A DNA stretch of 7,528 nt from an uncultured Mycoplasmatota bacterium. GTDB taxonomy: Bacteria; Bacillota_I; Bacilli_A; RF39; UBA660. Every line of letters starts with the position of its first letter. Positions within the stretch are counted from its first letter, which is position 1. The stretch lies in assembly GCA_947572405.1 (NCBI GenBank), contig CANPBV010000073.1:1-7528 (forward strand), given 5' to 3'. The position numbers and the translations under genes are program-made. Positions 1-5,417 of the stretch are shown piece after piece. The notes below the pieces were generated by a model. That model saw only the letters and a program-made list of their open reading frames with translations, searched no databases and was not told the origin of the DNA.

Positions 1-85
1 CTTCTTTTTCAATGCTTATTCGACTTTTTATTTCTAATTTATAATTTTATCCTGTGTTTTTGCAATGAAAAAGCTTAAAAAAATA

Positions 86-114
86 TAGAAAAAATTTATT
101 TGCTATAGTATAAT
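86..114 (+). promoter_or_regulatory. Promoter of the ABC transporter gene
   Basis: A perfect TATAAT lies at 109-114 and a -35-like TAGAAA at 86-91 with a 17-bp spacer, so transcription should begin near 121 and give a leader of about 35 nt. A short dyad, GCTAT (102-106) and ATAGC (116-120), brackets the -10 box and could be a repressor site, although 5-bp arms are easily due to chance in AT-rich DNA. Nothing else is recognisable in 1-85. Confidence 0.7.
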
Positions 115-140
115 GATAGCAGAACTGTGAAATAGTTTAG

Positions 141-148
141 AGAGGAAG
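141..148 (+). promoter_or_regulatory. Ribosome binding site of the ABC transporter gene
   Basis: AGAGGAAG ends 7 nt before the ATG at 156. It supports that start rather than any internal methionine, and the following residues begin directly with the first beta strand typical of a MacB-type ATPase domain. Confidence 0.7.
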
Positions 149-155
149 TAAAAAA

Positions 156-2702
156 ATGATAGAACTTAGAGATGTCCATAAAACTTACAAATCAAAAAAA
201 GGAAAAAGTACCAAAGCATTAGATGGTGTTTCCCTAACTCTTGGAAATAAGGGCATGACCTTTATTTTAGGAAAAAGTGGTTCTGGAAAATCGACATTAT
301 TAAATGTATTAGGAGGACTAGACAAGTATGACTCTGGGGATATGTTAATTCTTGGCAAAAGTAGTAAATCTTTTACTCAAGCCGATTTTGATTCCTATAG
401 AAATACTTATGTAGGATTTATTTTTCAAGAATTCAATATCTTAGAAGACTATGATGTATATCAAAATATTGTTTTAGCCTTACAGCTTCAACAAAAAGAA
501 GCCAATGAAACGGAAATTGATGAATTGCTAAACAAGTTAGAACTAACAGAATTAAAAAAGCGAAAAGTAAATGAACTATCAGGTGGCCAAAAGCAAAGAG
601 TTGCGATCGCACGTGCATTAATTAAAAAACCAAAAATCATTTTAGCAGATGAGCCAACAGGAAACTTAGATAGTAAAACAGGGCGTCAAGTTATGGACTT
701 ATTAAAAGAAATTTCAAAACAAAAATTAGTAGTCATTGTATCACATGATGAAGAATACGCCCATGAATACCAAGACCGTATCATTGAAATTAAAGATGGA
801 AAAGTGGTCAAAGATTCCAATGAAGTAAAAAAAGAGACTACAGAAAAAAATACCTATCAAACAATAAAATCCCACCTACCGTTAAAAGATAGCTTAAAAC
901 TAGGAATTGGTAGTCTAAAACACAAAAAGATAAAATTGGCTTTTACCATTTTTCTTACAATACTAACCCTTGGCTTTTTGAGTTGTACAGATACATTATC
1001 TAGTTATGACTTTAGTACAGGTCATGCCAAATTACTTGCCGACAAAAAGGAACAATTTTTACAAGTAGAAAAAAAACATGTATCCAAAGATAAAAAAGGG
1101 AAAATAATTGAAAACCCAATTACGCTTCCATTGGATGAAGAGAGTTTAAAAACAATTCAAAATAAAACGACGAATGAAGGTTTTGAAGTTTATAAATATT
1201 ATGGAGAAAACTCTTGGAATAACTCTAGTAGTATTGAGGAAATTTTACATATCGGGGATGAAAATCCTACTTACGATGATGACATTCCTTCCGAAATCGT
1301 TGCTACAGATGATTTATCTAAAATATTAAAAGAAAGTATTACAGGTAGAAATCCAAGTGCCCCAAATGAAATTGTGATTTCAAATTCTGTCGCCGATTCC
1401 ATCATTCAAAAAGGAATTACCGTTCATGAAGTAGTAATGAAAAATGAATTCAAAGAATCTTATCACTTTGCTCCAAAGACATATGAAGAAATTTTAAATA
1501 CCAATTACACTTATTATTTTGGAGAAACTGGAAGTATTAAAATTGTTGGAATTATTAACTACGATTTAAGTTCTAACTCTAATTGGTATCAAAGCAATGT
1601 ATTAAATAAAATATATGTAAATCCTAATTTTATTTCAAACTTTACAATAAAAGAACGAAATTCGCTAAAATCTTATTATACTACCAATTTTTCAATTGAT
1701 GGATGGCAATCCTCAAGTGAAGATAATACCATGCTGATTACTCCTTCTTCTAGTTTGAATCATGAAATTGAATATTTTGATGGAACAGAATGGAAACGAA
1801 CCAGTTCACTAAAAGAAAATGAAGTCATTATTAACATCCAACAAATAGACCCGATTCTAAGCTATCAAGAAGATTTAAACAATTACATAAATAATCAAAT
1901 GAATCATTCATATGCATTAGATTATAACTCCATAACAAAAAAATTCTTAGCAAATTATATCAATGAAAAAAATATCATTGGAAAAACTGCAAGCTTAAAA
2001 ATCAATTATCAAAATATGAATCAAGATCTTGTAAAAGAATATAATAATTTAACAATTATTGGAGTTTATTATGAAGAACTTTCTGAGAATTATTATAGCA
2101 ATAATAACTATTTATCATCTGAAATATTAAGTGAGTATATGAAAAAATCATTGGAAAAATCAAGCATTTTATATCCAATGACCAGTAGAGCTGAATTTAA
2201 GAAAATGTCAGACTTATTTCCAATAAATTCAGAAATTACAATTAAATCTACTTATAGTGAAGAAATGGCTTTTGAAAAAACATTCTTCGATTCTATTAAA
2301 ACGTTAGCCTCTTATATAGGTCTTGTCTTTATTATATTTACGGTATTCTTAATTATTAACTTTATGTTCCATAGTATTAGTTATCGTAAAAAAGAAATTG
2401 GAGTTTTAAGAGCACTTGGTTCTAGAAGTCTAGATGTCATGAAAATATTTTTATGGGAAGCTTTTGCTCTTTCTATCATTTCAGGTACAATTGCATCTAT
2501 CTTACTTGTTGTTGTTTCTGATTTTATGAACTCCTATATCATGAAAGAAATTGGCCGTATGTTAACTACACCATTTATTGTTGGATTTAGACAATTTGCG
2601 GTTATTTATCTATTAGTATTTGCAGTTACTTTCCTTTCCAGTATTTTGCCATTACTAAATATTTCTAAAATGAAACCAATTGACGCTATTTTAAATAAAT
2701 AA
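156..2702 (+). CDS. MacB/FtsX-type ABC transporter, ATPase fused to permease
   Basis: An 848-residue single-chain half-transporter. The N-terminal ATPase shows Walker A GKSGSGKST (39-47), Q-loop Q91, signature LSGGQ (141-145), Walker B IILADEP (161-167) and H-loop H197, all intact. After a linker, a first membrane segment (about 259-277) leads into an external domain of roughly 440 residues (278-715) rich in Asn, Ser and Tyr. Three membrane segments follow (about 718-738, 767-788, 811-835) with the FtsX-family cytoplasmic loop YRKKEIGVLRALGS (743-756) and the closing KMKPIDAI. Four membrane segments per chain match the MacB type, which works as a homodimer and moves substrates by mechanical action rather than through a channel. 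The external domain is about twice that of classical MacB. The 10-segment BceB type does not fit. Substrate is unknown; peptide or lipoprotein export, or antimicrobial peptide defence, are family-based guesses. No partner adaptor or two-component system is visible. It is transcribed alone and converges on the minus-strand genes. Confidence 0.9.
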   Translation: MIELRDVHKTYKSKKGKSTKALDGVSLTLGNKGMTFILGKSGSGKSTLLNVLGGLDKYDSGDMLILGKSSKSFTQADFDSYRNTYVGFIFQEFNILEDYDVYQNIVLALQLQQKEANETEIDELLNKLELTELKKRKVNELSGGQKQRVAIARALIKKPKIILADEPTGNLDSKTGRQVMDLLKEISKQKLVVIVSHDEEYAHEYQDRIIEIKDGKVVKDSNEVKKETTEKNTYQTIKSHLPLKDSLKLGIGSLKHKKIKLAFTIFLTILTLGFLSCTDTLSSYDFSTGHAKLLADKKEQFLQVEKKHVSKDKKGKIIENPITLPLDEESLKTIQNKTTNEGFEVYKYYGENSWNNSSSIEEILHIGDENPTYDDDIPSEIVATDDLSKILKESITGRNPSAPNEIVISNSVADSIIQKGITVHEVVMKNEFKESYHFAPKTYEEILNTNYTYYFGETGSIKIVGIINYDLSSNSNWYQSNVLNKIYVNPNFISNFTIKERNSLKSYYTTNFSIDGWQSSSEDNTMLITPSSSLNHEIEYFDGTEWKRTSSLKENEVIINIQQIDPILSYQEDLNNYINNQMNHSYALDYNSITKKFLANYINEKNIIGKTASLKINYQNMNQDLVKEYNNLTIIGVYYEELSENYYSNNNYLSSEILSEYMKKSLEKSSILYPMTSRAEFKKMSDLFPINSEITIKSTYSEEMAFEKTFFDSIKTLASYIGLVFIIFTVFLIINFMFHSISYRKKEIGVLRALGSRSLDVMKIFLWEAFALSIISGTIASILLVVVSDFMNSYIMKEIGRMLTTPFIVGFRQFAVIYLLVFAVTFLSSILPLLNISKMKPIDAILNK

Positions 2703-2708
2703 CGCTTT

Positions 2709-2734
2709 AAAAAAAACAATAAATTGTTTTTTTT
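2709..2734. terminator. Weak, possibly bidirectional terminator
   Basis: Eight A's plus CAA (2709-2719) pair perfectly with TTG plus eight T's (2724-2734) around a 4-nt loop, giving an 11-bp stem with only one G-C pair and its U-run inside the 3' arm. A further T-run follows at 2741-2746. It starts 7 nt after the stop of the ABC transporter gene. By symmetry it could also stop transcripts arriving on the minus strand. The stem is weak because of its composition. Confidence 0.5.
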
Positions 2735-2761
2735 ATTGCCTTTTTTCTTATCCATTGATTC

Positions 2762-2899
2762 TTAAGAACACAACAGATTCTTCCTTGTTTTCCTACCACA
2801 ATCAAAGCTAATCTCTTTTATACTTTCCCATTCCATCTTCCCATAATAATGTTCATGATCGAAAATCAAATATAAAAATTCATATCCCCACTTCCTAGA
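2762..2899 (-). pseudogene. Possible decayed reading frame, unidentified
   Basis: In the 251-base gap between the convergent genes, one minus-strand frame stays open for 45 codons between TAA at 2900-2902 and TAA at 2762-2764. It reads like protein: WGYEFLYLIFDHEHYYGK, then MEWESIKEISFDC, with aromatic and acidic residues typical of small Bacillota cytosolic proteins. It has no start codon with a ribosome binding site at its head; the only ATG lies halfway in. It follows the DUF4299-like gene by about 55 nt on the same strand, so it may be the remnant of a third operon member, or chance. I do not recognise the family. Confidence 0.3.
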
Positions 2900-2953
2900 T
2901 TATTCTATACATTCCGTTTATTACCCCGACTCTTCATTTTTATTTTATAAAAT

Positions 2954-3793
2954 CTATATTTCTATTTTATATGTAGTTAATAAGTCCTGCATCATATTCT
3001 TGTCTAAGCAAACTAGGAAATGGCCACTATCATAAAGATTATCTAAGTTCACATTAGAAAGAAAATCCTGGTACTTAATAATTCCTTGCATGTTCTCATG
3101 AAATACAAATGACATATAAACAGTATCTATTTTTGTTTCATTTACAATGGGTGTCGCTTCTAATGGAAAAATAGATACTACTTCTTCTGTTATTGTATAA
3201 ATTCCAAAGACTGTCCCATCCGGTTTCCGATACATTTTGGCGCTTCCATAATAAGCATCTATCTTCTGTTTTTCTTCTAAAAAATCACCCAATTTTTGAA
3301 CATCCCCTGAAAAATGTAATAAGTCTTTTTTATCAATGGCAATAGGATTACGAACCCCATACAAAAATAAAGAGGCATAAGTCCCATTATCCAAATTTTC
3401 TTTCATTTCCTCTAGTGCCCTCTTACTTGCGTTTCTATCATACTCAATAAAAGTGGGAATTTTAGACAAATTAGAAATTTCCCCCTCTCTTTCAAAACGA
3501 TCAGTATGTAATAATTCACAAATTTTTCTCGTATAGTCATAAAAGAAAAGAATTTCATTTTCCCCTGTTGGTAGAGACAACCTCAAATGTACCCTCTTTT
3601 TTTCTATAGATAATTCTATGCCTCTTTCTATTATTTCTTTTGAATAAACAATGGTAACATTTCCTGTTTTCCCCTCTATCAAGCGAAAAGCATCATCAGC
3701 TACTCCATAACCCATTCCTTCAAAAATAAAATCCTCTATTTTATATTTCTTAGGTATCATTCGTTTGTCTTCTATTGCAACATTAACCGCCAT
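2954..3793 (-). CDS. DUF4299-like cytosolic protein of unknown function
   Basis: 279 residues, no signal peptide and no membrane segment. The order of short segments resembles DUF4299 (PF14132), a family I know mainly from streptococci: ERGIELSIEKKRVHLRL and a Leu-Pro-Thr turn around 58-76, LFLYGVRNPIAIDKK (142-156), then QKIDAYYGSAKMYRKPDG (176-193) followed by a Tyr-Thr-Ile-Thr-Glu stretch and SIFPLEATPI (207-216). This match is from memory and not proven. No catalytic motif or metal ligand set is visible. It is the second gene of an operon with the PF06541 membrane protein. Its Shine-Dalgarno sequence AGGAGG (forward 3800-3805, 6 nt from the ATG) overlaps the TAG stop of that gene (3804-3806), so translation of the two is probably coupled and the proteins may be made in matched amounts. 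It ends with TAG. Confidence 0.75.
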   Translation of the reverse strand: MAVNVAIEDKRMIPKKYKIEDFIFEGMGYGVADDAFRLIEGKTGNVTIVYSKEIIERGIELSIEKKRVHLRLSLPTGENEILFFYDYTRKICELLHTDRFEREGEISNLSKIPTFIEYDRNASKRALEEMKENLDNGTYASLFLYGVRNPIAIDKKDLLHFSGDVQKLGDFLEEKQKIDAYYGSAKMYRKPDGTVFGIYTITEEVVSIFPLEATPIVNETKIDTVYMSFVFHENMQGIIKYQDFLSNVNLDNLYDSGHFLVCLDKNMMQDLLTTYKIEI

Positions 3794-3798
3794 AAAAC

Positions 3799-3805
3799 AC
3801 CTCCT
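3799..3805 (-). promoter_or_regulatory. Ribosome binding site overlapping the upstream stop codon
   Basis: The minus strand reads AGGAGGT here, 5 nt ahead of the ATG at 3791-3793, and shares bases with the TAG stop (3804-3806) of the upstream gene. This decides the start of the DUF4299-like protein and implies translational coupling. Confidence 0.75.
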
Positions 3806-4442
3806 ATTTAAAATTCACATAATGAAATCCAATTTTTTTATAAATATCTGAAGCCCTTGGCAAATCCAATATTCGTGCAATTAACAAATTATATATTTCA
3901 TCAAATAAAATTACAGCACATAAAGAAATTGCCACTGTTAAAAATACTTTTTTAGGAAGTCTTTTTGCTAAATAAAAGCAGAATGGAACAATCAAATAGA
4001 TCAACATCAAACTAGACATCCCAAAGAAAACAACACTTCTAAGACACACGAATCCTCCAATATTTCCAAAGTTTAAAATTTCAGTGTTATAATCCCAACA
4101 ACGAAAACCATCTCCTAAAACATATAAACCAATTCCACCAATCAGTTCTATAATGCCAGAAGAGACCACACTAATTAAAAATACTTTGAATGGTTTAGAA
4201 CGATGATTGTAGGCAAAAAAGTATACTGCCAATGCCCCGATTGCATAGATATTAATCCAAGGTAGGAAGTTTCCCCCTCTCCAGAAAAACTCTTTCATTC
4301 CACCATTAAAATAGTAAAATATGAATTCATATAAAAATCCAAATATTCCCGCAATAATGGTAATAAGACAAAATATGCCAATCATAGTTACTTTATCAAA
4401 TGAATGATTTTGATGAATATACTCTTGATATTTTTCTTTCAT
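3804..4442 (-). CDS. PF06541-type membrane protein (putative ABC transporter type IV)
   Basis: 212 residues with about five membrane segments (roughly 19-44, 60-78, 86-108, 133-158, 166-187). Hallmarks of the Bacillota family PF06541 are present: GFLYE in the first segment (35-39), CWDY (115-118), and Asn-x-x-Gly followed by VCLRS (127-136). The family name says ABC transporter, but members usually lack a dedicated ATPase and their biochemical role is not established; none is encoded next to this one. The start at 4442 is supported by AGGAGA (forward 4448-4453), 5 nt ahead. It is the first gene of a two-gene operon, with its own promoter at 4482-4510, and is translationally coupled to the DUF4299-like gene. 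Conserved Glu, Asp and Arg inside or next to membrane segments suggest a function beyond anchoring, but this is inference. Confidence 0.85.
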   Translation of the reverse strand: MKEKYQEYIHQNHSFDKVTMIGIFCLITIIAGIFGFLYEFIFYYFNGGMKEFFWRGGNFLPWINIYAIGALAVYFFAYNHRSKPFKVFLISVVSSGIIELIGGIGLYVLGDGFRCWDYNTEILNFGNIGGFVCLRSVVFFGMSSLMLIYLIVPFCFYLAKRLPKKVFLTVAISLCAVILFDEIYNLLIARILDLPRASDIYKKIGFHYVNFK

Positions 4443-4481
4443 GGTAATCTCCTTTTCTAATATCTCTTAAAAACTATAATG

Positions 4482-4510
4482 ATTATATCACAAAACAAAA
4501 AAATATTCTA
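4482..4510 (-). promoter_or_regulatory. Extended -10 promoter of the PF06541/DUF4299 operon
   Basis: On the minus strand TATAAT is at 4482-4487, preceded directly by TGA (extended -10, 4488-4490), with TAGAAT at 4505-4510 after a 17-bp spacer. Predicted start near 4475, leader about 33 nt. The -35 box matches TTGACA at only three positions, so the TG extension probably carries recognition. Confidence 0.7.
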
Positions 4511-4556
4511 TTTCATAACAAACCAATTTTATCTGCTGTTTTAAAGCAAACTGTTA

Positions 4557-4571
4557 GTCAAAAATTTTGAC
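4557..4571. repeat. 15-bp palindrome
   Basis: GTCAAAAATTTTGAC is a perfect palindrome with 7-bp arms about one central base. It lies between the terminator of the thioredoxin-like gene and the promoter of the next operon, about 47 bp upstream of its -35 box. It could be a binding site for a dimeric regulator or a second 3' hairpin. There is no U-run after it on either strand, so it is not a terminator by itself. Confidence 0.4.
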
Positions 4572-4574
4572 AAT

Positions 4575-4601
4575 AAAAAAGAATTTTAAAAAAAACTCTT
4601 T
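4575..4601 (-). terminator. Rho-independent terminator of the thioredoxin-like gene
   Basis: In the minus-strand transcript AAAGAGUUUU (from 4601 to 4592) pairs with AAAAUUCUUU (4587 to 4578) as a 10-bp stem with one G-U pair and a UUUU loop, followed by a run of U. The 5' arm overlaps the TAA stop codon (4600-4602). Confidence 0.65.
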
Positions 4602-5217
4602 ATTTATTACAATCAGTACACATACTTAGGGCTGTATCTACTTGTTTCATATAACCAGTTAATGTTTCTTTTAAATCTTTTACTTCTTCTTCTGTCCAAT
4701 ACTCTTTTGGATCTTTTAAGTTATGGGTATCCTTTGAAGTTTCATAATCGTTCCCAATAATTTTTCCATCGATATGGAAAGATACATTGGGAACATAAAT
4801 CCATTGTTCACCTTCATTATTATATTGAAGATGTCCATCTAATAAAGCAATTAATTCCTTATATTTATCCATATTTTCTTCTTTTACTTTTTTGGTATTA
4901 CAATAATAGATTTTTTCAATTCCAATTTCCTTTGCTACTTCATTTAAGTATGGAACATAGGCTTGGCACCAAGGACATTCTGGATAACCCAAATAAACAA
5001 CTCCTGTTCCATGTTTCATAATCTTAATGATTTCATCTACACTTTTATAGACAAATACATTATCTTCTGTCACATTTTTATATTCAGATGCAAACTGTTT
5101 TTGATCTTGATTGTTAACTCCTGACTCCTTTTCAGTCTTTTTATTCCATAATAGAATACTCCCCAATCCAATAAGTATTACCATCAAAATAATTGGCAAT
5201 ATCGTTTTTTTATTCAT
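4600..5217 (-). CDS. Membrane-anchored thioredoxin-like protein
   Basis: 205 residues. An N-terminal membrane anchor (about 5-23) with Lys before it and no lipobox Cys places the domain outside the cell. A charged linker leads to a thioredoxin fold: GVVYLGYPECPWCQAYVPYL (72-91) with active-site CPWC (81-84), and the cis-proline loop YVPNVSF (141-147), V142-P143. The spacing and the ECPWC start resemble the bacteriocin transport accessory (PedC/BrcD-like) group, though no bacteriocin genes are visible. Another Cys (106) lies in the fold, and a second pair, CTDC (200-203), sits near the extreme C-terminus. A role in thiol-disulfide exchange of exported proteins is the best inference. The start is fixed by AGGAGG at 5225-5230, 7 nt ahead. 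It has its own promoter (5240-5268) and terminator, and can also be reached from the promoter at 5376-5381. Confidence 0.85.
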   Translation of the reverse strand: MNKKTILPIILMVILIGLGSILLWNKKTEKESGVNNQDQKQFASEYKNVTEDNVFVYKSVDEIIKIMKHGTGVVYLGYPECPWCQAYVPYLNEVAKEIGIEKIYYCNTKKVKEENMDKYKELIALLDGHLQYNNEGEQWIYVPNVSFHIDGKIIGNDYETSKDTHNLKDPKEYWTEEEVKDLKETLTGYMKQVDTALSMCTDCNK

Positions 5218-5239
5218 AAAAATTCCTCCTTTTATTTTT

Positions 5240-5268
5240 ATTATAGAAAAGTTTTTACTGCTTCTCTA
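5240..5268 (-). promoter_or_regulatory. Promoter of the thioredoxin-like gene
   Basis: On the minus strand TAGAGA (5263-5268), 17-bp spacer, TATAAT (5240-5245). Transcription should start near 5233, directly ahead of the AGGAGG at 5225-5230, giving a leader of about 15 nt. Both boxes are covered by the arms of the dyad at 5242-5270. Confidence 0.6.
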
Positions 5269-5270
5269 TA
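5242..5270. repeat. Dyad covering both promoter boxes (possible operator)
   Basis: TATAGAAAAG (5242-5251) and CTTCTCTATA (5261-5270) are inverted copies with one mismatch around a 9-bp centre; arm centres are 19 bp apart, close to two helical turns. One arm lies on the -10 box and the other on the -35 box. If transcribed from the promoter further upstream, the RNA can fold the same arms with a G-U pair, ending about 11 nt ahead of the Shine-Dalgarno sequence. No U-run follows, so it is not a terminator. Confidence 0.4.
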
Positions 5271-5283
5271 ACATTTACAGTTT

Positions 5284-5355
5284 CTAAAAGACTAGTGTCA
5301 TATTTCCCTTTTTTTCATTATTCCAAATAAATTTTCCAATTTTCTCTTGATTCAT
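5284..5355 (-). pseudogene. 23-codon remnant of an XRE-type regulator
   Basis: An ATG with a good ribosome binding site (AAAGGAG at 5364-5370) opens a 23-codon frame that begins MNQEKIGKFI and has NMT at residues 18-20, then LVF and a TAG stop. Many Bacillota helix-turn-helix (XRE/Cro-CI) regulators begin MNQxKIGKFIxxxRKEKNMTQ, with exactly this spacing from the start to NMT. The helix-turn-helix itself is absent, so a DNA-binding function is not possible. I read it as the 5' stub of a regulator whose remainder was deleted. Just after the stop, another frame gives NCKCYREAVKTFL and a stop, which might be the residue of the lost 3' end. Its promoter and ribosome binding site still look functional. 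The alternative is a deliberate short leader peptide for the thioredoxin-like gene downstream. Confidence 0.55.
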
Positions 5356-5375
5356 ATTACCTACTCCTTTATATC

Positions 5376-5384
5376 ATTATATCA
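5376..5384 (-). promoter_or_regulatory. Extended -10 promoter ahead of the regulator remnant
   Basis: The minus strand reads TGATATAAT, a perfect extended -10 box. No good -35 box is found at 16-18 bp; that region is the hairpin that ends the ABC-F transcript. Predicted start near 5369, almost on the ribosome binding site of the 23-codon remnant. Confidence 0.5.
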
Positions 5385-5386
5385 TA

Positions 5387-5415
5387 ACAAAAACAAATCA
5401 AAAATATGATTTGTT
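5387..5415 (-). terminator. Terminator of the ABC-F gene
   Basis: AACAAATCA (minus-strand 5415-5407) pairs perfectly over 9 bp with TGATTTGTT (5400-5392) around a 6-nt loop, followed by TTTGTT. It starts 3 nt after the TAA stop (5418-5420). The stem is AT-rich and the U-run is short, so read-through into the next gene is likely. Confidence 0.55.
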
Positions 5416-5417
5416 CT

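Noticed and set aside
433..618. 61-codon minus-strand open frame inside the ABC transporter gene
   Set aside because: It lies antisense to the conserved ATPase motifs, has no ribosome binding site and no family resemblance.
2905..2937. Ten-codon minus-strand frame MKSRGNKRNV after the DUF4299-like gene
   Set aside because: There is no ribosome binding site before the ATG, only A/T runs, and nothing downstream that it could regulate.
4567..4572. Perfect TTGACA on the plus strand
   Set aside because: No -10 box at 16-18 bp (only A's) and no plus-strand gene follows; it is part of the palindrome.
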